A DNA stretch of 64,000 bases from Erodium maritimum (taxonomy: Eukaryota; Streptophyta; Magnoliopsida; Geraniales; Geraniaceae). How positions within the stretch are numbered: position 1 is the first letter of the stretch; every line of letters starts with the position of its first letter. Location of the stretch: assembly GCA_963921825.1 (NCBI GenBank), contig OY997588.1, positions 122,632,715 through 122,696,714 on the forward strand, given 5' to 3'. The notes under the pieces were generated by a model that saw only the letters and a list, made by a program, of their open reading frames with translations, was not told where the DNA came from and searched no databases. Both the position numbers and the translations under genes were made by a program. Positions 11,290 through 22,415 of this stretch are shown here, piece after piece.

Positions 11290-12797
11290 GAACCGATATC
11301 CAGCTACTTTTCCCTACCTCGTAATGCCATCCAAATCCAAACGTAGCTCAAGAAGCGCTCGGGACAATCCGCCTAAAGCTCCCCTTTTCCGCGATCGGTG
11401 GTAAAATCTAAAGTGACGAGACAACACACTTTTAAATACGCAAGCCAACTTCGATTTTTATGAAATTAACGCTCAAATGTAACCCCGACAAGTACCGATC
11501 ACTCCCAAACTTCCCAATTACTCGACATTGTCAAAATGGGCCTGGAATGGCCCATTTCGCCCGGCTTGGCGAATCTGCCCGGTATTGAGAAAACGTCCCT
11601 CGGGGCTCCGCAAATTTCCATATTCGTTTCTATCATTCCTAATTAAATTCACGTGTTCCAACGCACTTGGCGGAATCAATTTCCGATGCCCGAGCGTTTA
11701 ATTCCGCAATTAAAGTTTCTAACCACATTTTCTGAATTTTCACGAATCACTTCCATAATTCGTTTCGGGTGTGAATTATCGCCTCGGGGGTCACCCAAGA
11801 CCACCCGAACCCGAAAAACCCGAACCCCGACCAAGTGGGCCCCACGACTACACTTGGGTCGTGAGTGGAAGGATCGGACCGCCACCGTCGTGGTAGGTCA
11901 CGGCTCCGTGACCCTCCCTCCGGCTATGGACGGGCATGCACATGGTGCCCGAAGCTCTAGCGAATTTCCGGTCGTCGGAAAAATACTTCCTTTTCCCCCA
12001 AAAAATTCCTAACAAGCTCTAGACTCACATCCACCCATATTTCAACCATTTCTACCAAAACCCGCGAAATCAAACTTGTCAAATGGAGAAAAGAAAGAGT
12101 GTCTGCCGTAGCAAATGTTGGGAGGATCACGAATATGCAAAAATCAAGACGATCCTCCGGTTGGATCGTCGGGAAATCGCCTCTCTTCTTCTCCTCCTTC
12201 TCTTCTTCTTCTTCTTCTCTTCCCTTGGCTCTCTCTCTCTCTCTTCTCTAGTGTGGTTGGCCACACATGCCTTATCCCTTTTGTAGATCCAAATTTGAAT
12301 TAAAAGAGCCACATGTCCTTCCTTTTTTCGTCTTTTAGCCTTAAAGTTAAGGGTAGTGAGATCAATTCTCACTCCCTCCCACCCACAAGGTGACATGTGG
12401 CAAGGTGGTCCCAAGACCCACCCAAAATATCTTGTAGATGTTTTTCAGTCAGATTTTCCAAAATCGGACGTCTTGGGCTCTGTTCGGTCCGTTGTTCGAG
12501 ATTTTTACGAAATCTCGCGTTTACAAGGAAATGACCCAACTAAGACAGCTGCGACGACGGCTAATCTTTTTGGGTCCCGCTCGAGCCTCGAACGGACCAG
12601 GCATCGTTTGGTTGACTTTTTCGACAAAAAATCAAATTTTCCGGAATTGGTCACAAGGTTGCCCTGAATAAGAACGCTGATTTTGAGACTGTTAGAGAAA
12701 TAAAAAAGAAGCTTTTCTATTTAAGGTAAATAATGTTGTGGTTTGAGTTACTTGGATATGTTGCATTACCATGTAATATTACAATATAATATCTATT

Positions 12798-12813
12798 TCT
12801 CGCAGCTATGATT
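12798..12813. repeat. Target site duplication of the first LINE, left copy
   Basis: TCTCGCAGCTATGATT, identical to 15641-15656. It spans the ARP2 intron/exon junction, so the splice acceptor is duplicated. Confidence 0.9.
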
Positions 12814-13232
12814 TTTTTTTGATAGGCGATGAAATTATTATTACAGGAACCCAACGTGGATTCCTGAAGAAAAAAGACCCAACCAATTACACCAAAACAA
12901 AATAGGCCAAAATAAACAACTTAACTGACAAAAACAACAAAAGCCTAACCACCTGCTAGCACCCTACGCCGTCTGAACGTAAGGCACGACCCAGGGACCG
13001 AATTCCACTGAACATAAGAAGCATTCTGCACCATATCACCTGCTAGGGAGAAAACGCTAAACACGTGAGGCGTGATCATCTCAAACACCTCAGAAACTGA
13101 AGAAAACAGTTTCAACCACACTGGTCCTCTGTAACCAAATGTGCCAACACGTAATGTAACACACTATCAACCACACCGAGCTTCTCATTAACACTGTAGC
13201 TGCAGCCCATCCCTCACAGGCCATACGAAAGA

Positions 13233-14222
13233 TTAATGAGGTAGAGAAGAGGGGAGAGAGACTCCTTCCTCTAGCTCATCATCAGTGCAAAAGTCCTCAG
13301 AATCCTCCTGAAACTCGGGATCCACTGAGTCATCTAACTCAAAATCCAATGCCTCAATTTGCTCTGCCGCTTCCGGATTCCCAGTTAAAGCCTTTCGACT
13401 AGCTTTAATCAACTTCCATTTTCTATCTCTGTCAGCATACTCCTTGCTTAGTGAACATCTCCTAGCCGTGTATGACCTATAGACAAGGTTAGGTTTACCT
13501 AAAGAAATTAGATCACAGGGAGGTGTCTTGCCGGCCCGAGAGCCTTGAGGCCCACGCAAGAGAGAAGTTGGGCTCGGGTTGATTTGACTTTGAGAGTCAG
13601 ATACTTTACTTACTAACGGTGAATCACGACGAATTTCCTTCATCTTCAAAGCACTCCCCGGAGGAGGAAAACAGTTCAAGTCGTTCAAACCAAGGTCTTG
13701 AACAGAATCCTTGACACTCGACTCCAGACCAGTCTCAGAAGCCGGCAGAATCTGAACTTTCTGAGCTTCTATTATATAAGTTTTTTCCCCTAACTTCATA
13801 AAACGATGGAAAATTTGAGCCTGTGAATTCAATTTCAGCAATAAGTAGTTGGAATCCAGCAAAGGTGAGGTTTCATCTCGCAGAGCTAAAACAAAGGTTC
13901 CCAGCGAATTCCCCACATCTTTAAACGTTGACATACACCATCCCGAACAAGGTATGCCTGAGACCTTTACCCAAGAAAAGAAGCTTTCATAATCAAGCCA
14001 ATCCTTTGCCCAATCGAACATGATGAAAGAAGAAGAACTCCACTTCCAATTTGAGTTTAACACACGTGACATGGTATCATGATCAGAAGAAAGGAAAAGA
14101 AATAAACTGTTCCCCAGAAACTTGATTTGCAAATCCAGAGGCTCTTCCAAATTAATACGATTCCGAAGGTCTGTAATTGAGAAATCATCTACTAAGAATG
14201 CTTGCCTCAGACCAAGGAGCAA
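13233..14222 (-). pseudogene. LINE ORF1, second half: DUF4283-like domain
   Basis: 329 codons on the minus strand. LVDDFSITDLRNRINLEEPL...IKFLGNSLFLFLSSDHDTMSRVL is followed by FDWAKDWLDYESFFSWVKVSGIP, a DUF4283-type pattern found in plant LINE ORF1 proteins that coat the RNA. The C-terminus is acidic (EFQEDSEDFCTDDELEEG) with no zinc knuckle. It overlaps the upstream half by 38 bp in another frame, so ORF1 carries a frameshift near 14200. Confidence 0.65.
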
Positions 14223-14916
14223 GGTAACTAGATACAGTACCTTGAAACTCCGAGCAAGAATCAGAGTCAGCCTTCTGTAACATTGGATCAGAACTGCTTG
14301 TTTCCTTCGGTCTCCATACCTGAGATGTCACAGGTTTCCCCATTCGATTACCCAACTCCTCCGGCCAGGCAAAGGCCATGAATAACCGGTGATCTTTCCA
14401 AAGCATTACATTGCAGGCCTTCACAAGCACCTCTGCTTCTTCCCTTGTTCGAACTGACACAAACCCGAAATAGCGCCCCCCGTTTTGTCTCTTACAGACG
14501 AATACCTTGACCACTGGAACAAATTGTTCCAACCATGTCCTCAATTTAACTCGATCCGAATCAGCCGGGAGATTACACACGAATATCTTACAAAGTACAA
14601 CCGGAACCGACGGAGCAACCGGCCGGACCCTATGTGTACGGACCTGACTCGAAGCTTTCTCCCCTACAACTGTATTTGGAATAGCAACATCACACGGGAT
14701 ATCCGACCTCCCTTCTTCACGATTTACTGAGCTCGTGATTGGTACTTGCGCAGAACTTTCCAGACGACAAATTACGGAGGCTAATTTGGGGACCCGAAAC
14801 AGTTTCCCTTCGATCAATTTCTCGTGGTAATCAGATGCCTCCTCCATTTCTGCAGATTTCGATTTCAACTTGTTCGCCGACCTGTGGATCCACAGTAAGG
14901 AGTCATTTAGCAACAT
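14185..14916 (-). pseudogene. LINE ORF1, first half: RNA recognition motif
   Basis: 243 codons. An RRM is visible at about residues 108-185: RNP2-like KIFVCNLP near 110-117 and RNP1-like RYFGFVSV near 148-155. RRM plus DUF4283 is a known plant LINE ORF1 architecture. The start ATG at 14916 is the first in frame after the leader. The frame stops at 14185 and the next frame continues. Confidence 0.65.
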
Positions 14917-15029
14917 ATATTGATGTTGTCGTCAAGGGACAGTCGGACAACCCTTTTCGCCCAAATTCCTACTTCGGAGCTATGAATCTTGGTCCACAGT
15001 GTAAGTTCACTTCAAACAGGATGAAAGGG

Positions 15030-15200
15030 AAGAACAGATTCTTTTCACCAGCATCATGTTCACTTACTGGATGACTAGAGATGGTCGAACCCCTCCAGTG
15101 TATGCCCAAATTTCTACTTCCAACTATGCCCAAATTCCTACTGGATGACTAGAGATTCTTTTCACCACAGTGTATGCCCAAATTCCTACTTCCAGCTATG
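15030..15200. repeat. Direct repeats in the LINE leader
   Basis: 'tatgcccaaattcctact' and 'gactagagat' recur within 170 bp, and a second pair ('gaagacacg(c/t)cggcaag') follows near 15342 and 15414. Such leader repeats often belong to LINE promoters. Confidence 0.5.
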
Positions 15201-15640
15201 AATCCTGCTACAAACACGTTGGAAATTTCACCAGCATCATTAACCCCACCTGCTACGGACACGCGGGAACGGCACAGTTCGGAATGAATCAAAGCTTCAC
15301 CCGAACGACCCAACCGGAAAAACACAGTTGCACAATCTGCCTGAAGACACGCCGGCAAGGAGAAGTAACCGACGACGCCCCCAACCCGAAAGGCACGGCA
15401 GCACAAACCGATCTGAAGACACGTCGGCAAGATCTGTTTAAACCGACGATGTCCCCCGCCTCCACCACAGCCGGCTTCAAACGGAGACTACACCCGACAC
15501 GGCTCCCACGAGCACCACACCCCCAAGCACCGCCAACAATCCGGATGGAACAGCCCCGGAAACGAGCGGCAACGACGACGACACTCGGATTCACAGAGTA
15601 GAGCCCTAACCTAGCGCGCGTGGGGCGCGTTCAAAAAAAC

Positions 15641-15656
15641 TCTCGCAGCTATGATT
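15641..15656. repeat. Target site duplication of the first LINE, right copy
   Basis: Same 16 bp as 12798-12813. It contains the acceptor and the first codons of the ARP2 exon YDYKREYQ. Confidence 0.9.
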
Positions 15657-16451
15657 ACAAGAGAGAATACCAATTGGGGCTAGAAACTACAATCCTTGTC
15701 AATAATTATACAATGAGTTGTTTCTTTTAATACCTTCTTGAATCTTATATATCCGTAAACATTCAATTTTTCATTCCTTAGAATTGTTGAATGTTCTTGT
15801 CATGCTGATTGTACTAGAATTTTTTTTCTTATATTTCTTTTCGTGCTTGCTATGTTGGTTTGTTTTTGTATGCTATAGTTCTTTATTGATGACTTCGTTC
15901 TCAAACCGGCTTCCAGGTGGGAGGGTCATTAAAGTTGGCACTGAACGCTTCCAGGTGCATGAGGCTCTTTTTACTCCAGTGAGTTTATCTTCTTTCTAGT
16001 GTTGTATCCACCATGTGTTTAAGCTTTCGTATATGAATATATTTTTATTAGTTATTTAAATCTGCCACTTAGGAGTTAATTGCCATTATATATGAATTGG
16101 AGTATTACTGTAATATTTCATATTACTTTACAAACATATTTTTACTTTTATGTTACTTATATGTGGTTTTATGTACGAACTCATAGATGTTTAAGATGAT
16201 AGAGTGGTTGACATGGTCTTTCGCTGCATGTAGGAAATGGATATTGACAACCGGATGATGGTATTAAGATTTATTTTGGATATGCTTCCCCACTTTTATT
16301 TCTCATAGAAAATTTTGTAATGTGTGTTCAAGTGTACATTTTGTAATGCACATTCAGGTGTACATTTTGTAATGCACATTCATCTATATTTTGTAATGCA
16401 TATTCAGGTGCTTATATCCTGTTGGGGAAGTATAGATGTGGTATTACCTCT

Positions 16452-16847
16452 AATATGTCAACTAAGGCGTCTTAGAGGTTTTAACACTTCTACAACGTCA
16501 ACTACATTGTCTTAGAGGTTTTAACACTTCTACAACGTCAACTAAAGCGTCTTATAGGTTTTAACACTTCTACAACGTCAACTATGGCGTTTTAGAGGTT
16601 TTATTACCTCTAAGACGCAAAATATGACGTTGCAGAAGCGTTAAAACCTCTAAGACGGCTTAATTGACGTTGTAGAAGTATTAAACCTCTATAACGTTGT
16701 TCATGCCGTCTTAGAAGTTTATTTCAGGAAATTCACTAACACGCCCGCCTATGGCGTCTTAGAAGTTTTACCGCTAACTTCTAAGACGCCATAGCTAACC
16801 TCTAAGACGCCATAGGTTAGTCTTAGAAGTAACAATCCCTTGTAGTG
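16452..16847 (+). mobile_element. CACTA (En/Spm) right end with subterminal repeats
   Basis: The right end, read inward, is CACTACAAGGGATTGTTACT, a CACTA terminus. Inside are at least eight short units built on 'gtcttagaggtttta' and 'acttctacaacgtcaacta' in both orientations, the usual subterminal transposase-binding array. The Harbinger transposase sequence starts directly after TAGTG. No left CACTA end is visible; it would lie left of the ARP2 exons and may have been removed with the LTR joint at 12655. Confidence 0.7.
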
Positions 16848-17251
16848 GCCTTTCTCGCAAGCAGAAGTTGTTTGCCAGATGCGAAGAAGCTGCTCTGAAA
16901 GATATTGAACGGGCTTTTGGAGTCCTCCAAGCACGGTGACACATAATCTCAAGGCCCGCTCGTGTTTGGAGGAAGTCGACTTTGGCTGACATGATGCATA
17001 CTTGTATCATTCTACATAATATGATTGTGGAGGATGAACGCGACAAGTACGAAGCAGGGGATGACGAATTGTATTTCGAGCCCCCTCCGGATATACCAAG
17101 TTGGACACCGCCTCAACGATGGCATCAAAGAGGGCCCTTGCCATACCAATAAGAATTGTGTGCCCGAATCAGCGCCACGAATGATGTGACCCATCAGCAA
17201 CTCCAACGTGACATTATGGAGCACATATGGAGTCGGTTTGGAGCGACTTAA
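16848..17251 (+). pseudogene. Harbinger DDE transposase, C-terminal stub
   Basis: KLFARCEEAALKDIERAFGVLQAR, then TLADMMHTCIILHNMIVEDERDKY and IPSWTPPQRWHQ match the C-terminal third of the intact transposase at 53873-55270. The catalytic Glu (KDIERAF) is present. There is a TGA where the relative has Trp (ARWHII), a second stop after GPLPYQ, and a terminal TAA at 17249-17251. The N-terminal two thirds with both catalytic Asp are missing. Confidence 0.85.
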
Positions 17252-17749
17252 CGTGGCTCGGACAACGACTCAGATTCGGGTGAGTGAGATGCTTTCTTAA
17301 TAAATTTATATTACCAAAAGCATTGTAGTTCGTTTTATTTTATAATTAATGAAATTTCAAGTTTATTAATTAGTTTTGCATTTTAGTTAATCAATTAATT
17401 TATTAATTAATTTTATGTATTTTATTTCAATTTTATTTAGTATTTAGTTAATTAAATATGAATTTAACAAATTCAGCAAAAGCATAATTAATTATCCAGT
17501 CAGCACTTTTGTAAACCATGATCCCATATACTTACCTCCTTGATGTGGAACACTCTTAGATTTCGGGGGGCATATCACAATTCATCTCAGTCAGCATAGC
17601 GATTCTGCACCCTACATCTTGCCCCCTTGATGTATATGCTCTAAAACACCCCGACTCGTGCACTAAACAACTCAACAATCATTTAGGGCACATGTGTTTG
17701 ATATTGGAAGTAAGCTTTCGACTTTTTCCATCCTCATATGTATTATTGA
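17252..17749. other. Harbinger 3' region and flank
   Basis: AT-rich 3' tail of the Harbinger element up to its TIR at 17641, with a subterminal 'tccagtcagcact' block shared with the copy at 55.5 kb. It is followed by 105 bp of flank with no recognisable feature. Confidence 0.5.
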
Positions 17750-20657
17750 TGTCACGCCCCAAATCCTATTTTGACCGGACTCGAGACGTGAGCTAGGAAC
17801 AATAATAAAATAATAATAAAGTTAAAGTAAAAGGGAAACAACTCCAAATCTTTAAAATTCCAAATAACAATTATGATAAAAAACGGTCAAGTACTCAGTC
17901 CAAAAACGTAAGAGAATTAGTTCAACACAAGATGGAAGGTACGTCCAACTACAATAGACACCCGATCCTCCAGGAGCTCCCGAGTCCCGAAGCAAACCCT
18001 AAGTCTATTCACCAAAGAAACCTGTACAACAGTAAACAAGAAGGGGGTGAGCTTACGCTCAGTAGGAAAAAGTAATAAAGTAAGAGAATCCCCGTTAAAA
18101 CATAAAACCGATTAGTACAATTATTCAAAGTTTATAATTAGTGTGATTAACCAAAAGGTGTTGTAAATATAGCTCAATAAAAGCCTAATGCTTTAAAGAA
18201 AGTAACACTCAAGGAGATTAACGGAAGATAAAGAATGTAACAAGGAATCGATTAAAGTAACACACAAATACCGACATACTAAATATCAAATCCCAAGACT
18301 CTGATCCGTACACTGACTGGTACATCATATCAGATTGCCCCTCGGTCCAGAGGAAACATTATCATCGGGGCTTCCGGAAATGTCCCTAAAGGGCCACAGA
18401 TCATCGGGGTAAAGTGAGTCTCTCCGGAACACGTAGTATCGGAATGAGACAATAAAGTACCATGCCGGAACACCCATCGGCCTCGGTCTTCCCGGAACAC
18501 GTAGCATCGGGGTGAAACAAGCCTTTCTGGAACACGTAGCATCAGATAAGACAATAGCATACCATACCGGAATGTCCATCGGCCTCGGTCTTCCCGGAAC
18601 ACGTAGCATCGGGGTGAAACAAGCCTTTCCGGAACACGTAGCATCAGATAAGACAATAATATACCATACCGGAATGTCCCTCGGCCTAGGTCTTCCCGGA
18701 ACACGTAGCATCGGGGTGAAACAACAATGTAAACATATCGGATCGGCATACCCCCTCGATCGGATAATATCCTGGAAACACCCTCGGGCAAGTAAACGAC
18801 AAAGACACGCACTACCCGACAAATCACAATACAACAAACTCATATTATCAACCAAACTTACCGGCATAACTTACCAGCCATGTATCATCGGTCTATCACT
18901 CACCCGGTCATATCCAAGGCACAACTAATTCACACTCAAACGTTCATTCAATCAATCAATCATAACACGGAACCACCGTTCACATTACAATCACCAAGTT
19001 TAATTAATCTAGTTTGACTCTTGTCTTATCCTAAGAACGGAACATACAACGGCCTTAAGGGAGAACAATCATCAATAATTACAAACAACAAGCAAGTCCT
19101 AAGGCTCGACATGGCCATTCTACCAGCACGACAATTTCCCAAGATATTGAAAGCGGTTAACTAGTGAATCAAATCCTACATGCACACTAGACTCTTCCGG
19201 TTATTAATATAATTGGAAAGCGGCTATTCTAGTGAATCACATCCTACATGCATATTAGGACCTTTCCGGTTATTATTATCCTAATAGACATACTATTAAT
19301 GTTCTTAAATTACTCGAGGAGTTTAGTACTTTTCCCTACCTCAAGAAGAAACCAACAACTACGTCTCCTAGCTGTTGACGTCCGGGCCTACCTCCGGTCT
19401 TCTCGGGCGAAGTCAAAGTCTGAGTTTAACAGGTAAAGTTGATAATCAGTCCCAACACAGTCCAAAAGTACTCTAATTTGTCAATTTAGTCCTTTAAGTT
19501 CTCCATTTTAAATTATTTAAATTAATTAAACTGCCGACCCGGTTCCGACCCGAATCCGAGAACCGGACCCGAATCCGACCCGGTCCAGAAACAAGACTTG
19601 ACCGGACCCAGAACCAACCCGGACCTGGCTCTAGACCTGACCCAGATCCGGTCCAGACCCGAGTCCAGAACCCGGACCTTAGACCTGGGCCTGGCCCGAT
19701 GGCCCGTCCTGGTCCAGGCCATCTTGGCCCAACCATTCCGGTCCAGGCTCATGCCTGTCTTGACCCAAGGCCCAATCGGCTCGAGGTTGGTCCTAGCCCG
19801 ATGCCAATCCTGGCCCAAGGTGCGTCCACTAGGGTTTCAGTCTGGTCCGAGCACGGCGAGGTCCTGGTCTTGCCGTGGCGGCGGACGGCGTCAACGAAGC
19901 TCGGAGAAGGAGGAGTGAAGGCTGGGAAGGGCGGCAGGACTCCGACGAGGCCGTGACTATGACGATGGTGGCCAGAGCGCGACCCAACCCCATCTCCCGT
20001 CTTAGATCTAACAAGCACGAGAGATTCTCCGGCGAGGGAACTCTCCGCCGTCAATGCTCCAGCGAAGCTCGCCCAATCGAGCTTCACACGGTGGGTTTTA
20101 CGGCGGTGCGTAGTTGGAGAAGAAGAAAGGGCGACGAAAGCACGAACCGTGCTGTCCTTTCCGTTGCCGGCGTCGAGGGATTCGAGGTCGGGAGAGACGG
20201 TCGGAAGTAAGAAGCTTCAGGCGTTTGGATATCGTCTCAGGTGATGACGATGGCTCGATTCGCACGCGGAGGAGAAGCAATCGGTGGGGGTGAGGGCAGC
20301 GTCGGATGCGAGCGGACGAGAGAGAGAGGGAAGGATCGAGAGAGAAGAGAGGAGTGTGGCGCTGGTTTTTGTTCTCGGGAGTCGTGCTCGCTCACGAAGG
20401 AGAAAGGGGAACAATGCGCTAGTGTTTGGGTACCCCGAGTTGGGCTTGGGCCCGGGCTCGCGCGCTTACGGTGCTGGGCTTGGGCTCGGTCTTCAGACTG
20501 GGCCTGAGCCTGGCCGCCCAAGTCCTTCTTACCTTTTTTTTTGTTTTTCTTTTCTTTTTATGTGCATTCGTTCGAATTTTCAACCCGTTTTCCAACCACG
20601 ACGTTTTAAACGACAGTTTAAAAAAAACTAATTCTTTAAACCGGGGCGGTCTTTACA
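17750..20657 (-). repeat. Gypsy solo LTR, 2.9 kb
   Basis: The plus strand begins TGTCACGCCCCAAATCC and ends GGCGGTCTTTACA. It is flanked by a perfect ATTGA duplication (17745-17749 and 20658-20662), so this is a complete solo LTR left by LTR-LTR recombination. Many small frames inside are compositional. The promoter side is the GC-rich stretch near 19.5-20.5 kb on the minus strand. Confidence 0.9.
18378..18740. repeat. About three 102-bp tandem units in the solo LTR
   Basis: 'cttcccggaacacgtagcat' recurs at a 102-bp spacing (near 18488, 18590 and 18692), with partial units around it. Confidence 0.8.
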
Positions 20658-20662
20658 ATTGA

Positions 20663-21456
20663 CCTCTTGCTTCATATAGGTCAATGAAGATACGTAATAA
20701 AAAAAACCATCGCAGTCTCTCCATTAACTTAGGGTTCTCTCCGACTCTCTTACTTATCATGACGTTGTTCTTATCGACCAACCGGTTGTCATCGCTCACG
20801 TATACCATCCGCGGGGTTGTACGTCCTTCACCATTCGTTGCACCTTCTGTTGGCCACACAATCGAGGAGTGTTGGGAGATGCTTCCACCACCACCGAGGG
20901 GAGTCATTAAGTCGGTGAAGCTGAAAAAGAGACCTACTCAACCATCCCCACTACCCGTTCTCACTTTGACTATGGTCATGATGGTCTTCTCCCTGGCTAG
21001 CCCCACCTATTATGGTCCCGTCACGCCCCCGACCGTGACCATCCTACACTCGCCCTCGGCCATTCTCACATAGGCATTGAGTCATCCTTCCCCCTCTCAG
21101 ATTAGAATGATAGTGCTTGAAGATGTGCTCATGTCGAGACAACATCTTCTGATGGAGGACCTCATCGCCATCCAAGAGGGTTTTGATGCCCTCTCCATGG
21201 AGGCGGAGGAGGACCAGGTCAAACTGGATCTGGGTTTGGCTTTAGCTTCCAATTTTGGTAGTATTTCGTGTCCTGTTTTTAGTTTATTATATTTCTAGGT
21301 TACATAAAATTCGTTCCAACATCAAAAGCCCGACTATACCTCAGACTTCTTTTGAAGATTATTAGTAGTCTATCCTCGGAAGGACTGCTTTGCCCCTTGT
21401 CTTCTGATCTCATGTGATATTTTTAAGAAATAAAAGTTCCTTATGCTAAAAAAAAC
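20663..21456 (+). mobile_element. Possible older LINE tail
   Basis: Broken plus-strand frames (for example 20684-21073 and 21077-21298) end in AATAAAAGTTCCTTATGCT and an A-run at 21448-21455, as in a plant retroposon 3' end. A GHTIEECW stretch resembles part of a CCHC knuckle. No target duplication was found, and no domain is certain. Confidence 0.35.
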
Positions 21457-21952
21457 ATCCAGTCAACAGATACAAATCCCAAATGAACTTTTTACTAAAA
21501 ATCTATGATGTGAAATTAACATACTTTAATTTTAATGTTCATTTACATTGATTCTAATTTAATTGTTATGAATATGAACCTTAATACATGCTCTAAGATA
21601 CATGATCTAACAACGTCTTGAGCCCCTCCCTCGTGTGCTCTCTGTTTGTCGAGTCTTTTTATTTGTCTTCCTTCTTCCCAATACAGTGAATAATGACGAC
21701 ACCGTCCTCTTCTTCTCCTTTCTTCTATCATCGGAGCTTACCGAACCTGACCTCTCTCTCTACATCCAACCAGTCCCCACTCTCGTCTCCCCTTTTTCAT
21801 CACCCAAAGAGTTGTTTTTCTTCCAGTCCGTGAGACCTCGCCTAGAATCCCCAAACACCAAACACCATCAACCTTAGCCCTAACTCTTCCACCACTCCTA
21901 CCGACCTCAACGACCCCGTTACAACCTCACCAGGCCTCAATCTGACTCTTTT

Positions 21953-22415
21953 ATGCAATTTCGGGTCCCTACAACAACATGCAAGGGACCAATGACTGAA
22001 GGAACTCTCAAATCCTCACCCCTACAACTCCCTCCCCTTTACCAACACAACCGTGCATCCATACTGACTAGCTTGGAGGTGGTCCAAGAAAATATGACAA
22101 GGGGCTTGGTCTCCGAGACCAACCGTGATGCGTACAACGAATATGGTGAGGTGCTAGCCGTCCCTACAAACACGGTACCACGAATGGACGATATCCGATA
22201 TATATTTACACTACCCGACCGTCTACTAAAGAAAAAAATATAAGACCCCAAAACCTTTGCCTTGATATTACAAACGCTTGAAAAGTGGAGAGCTTGGTGA
22301 TCCAACCACTTTCGGAGAAGATTATGGAATATTATTTCCCATCATAAGTTGCCCTAGATGATGGTAGGGCACGAGAGCCTTGGTCCTTTTACGGGACAAT
22401 GCTAATCTTAGCTGT
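21953..22415 (+). pseudogene. LINE ORF1, N-terminal remnant
   Basis: A 96-codon frame (MQFRVPTTTCKGPMT...) with no recognised domain, followed by broken frames up to the solo LTR. Its position, upstream of the DUF4283/CCHC part and in the same orientation, is the reason for the call. Confidence 0.35.

Larger units (their letters stand above)
10289..12655 (-). repeat. Gypsy solo LTR with mismatched flanks
   Basis: The plus strand begins TGTCAAACACCCC and ends GGAATTGGTCACA; read on the minus strand this is TGTGACCAATTCC...GACA, a typical plant gypsy LTR. No gag-pol follows. The 5-bp flanks are CAAAC and AGGTT, which do not match. The left flank is Harbinger ORF1 and the right flank is an ARP2 exon, so the LTR marks a recombination joint and not a simple insertion. 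Confidence 0.7.
12814..15640 (-). mobile_element. ORF1-only L1-type LINE, reverse orientation
   Basis: It is bounded by a 16-bp target duplication. On the minus strand it ends ...TTTCATCGCCTATC followed by an A-run (the T-run at 12812-12820), a typical plant L1 3' end. From 15640 it reads a leader with direct repeats, an ORF1 with RRM and DUF4283-like parts (14916-13233), then a short 3' region. No reverse transcriptase or endonuclease is present. At 2.8 kb it is about half the usual length, yet both ends are there, so it is an internally reduced or ORF1-only derivative and not a 5' truncation. Confidence 0.8.
12656..16260 (+). pseudogene. ARP2: Actin-related protein 2 (ARP2) exons, broken
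   Basis: ARP2 is a core subunit of the Arp2/3 complex that nucleates branched actin. Four consecutive exon pieces match it. 12656-12725: ALNKNADFETVREIKKKLFY, with donor AG|GTAAAT. 15649-15712: YDYKREYQLGLETTILV, after acceptor CTCGCAG. 15910-15978: LPGGRVIKVGTERFQVHEA, with donor CCA|GTGAGT. 16177-16260: ELIDV-stop-DD...DMVFRC-stop-EMDIDNRMM. Introns remain, so this was copied as DNA and not from mRNA. Damage: two in-frame stops in the last exon, a donor changed from GT to AT after 15712, degenerate acceptors before 15910 and 16177, and a LINE in the first intron/second exon. The N-terminal half and the final part (after NRMM) are absent. Confidence 0.85.
101..17641 (+). mobile_element. Composite PIF/Harbinger element with nested insertions
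   Basis: The left end GAGCATTCACATCAAG (from 101) and the reverse complement of the right end, GAGCATATACATCAAG (ending at 17641), agree in 14 of 16 positions. TAA lies on both outer sides (98-100 and 17642-17644), the target preference of PIF/Harbinger. Inside are a Myb/SANT-like gene split by a copia element and the C-terminal part of a DDE transposase, both on the plus strand. The right subterminal region shares an 'atccagtcagcact' stretch with the intact Harbinger copy at 53.5 kb, so the two are close relatives. A gypsy LTR, ARP2 exons, a LINE and a CACTA end now occupy the middle. It cannot be autonomous in this state. Confidence 0.75.

Noticed and set aside
18378..18740. CRISPR-like array
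   Set aside because: The 102-bp period has no separate spacers, and the setting is a plant gypsy LTR.
18325..18867. Minus-strand 165-180 codon frames with internal repeats
   Set aside because: They come from the 102-bp tandem units in the solo LTR, which stay open because 102 is divisible by three.
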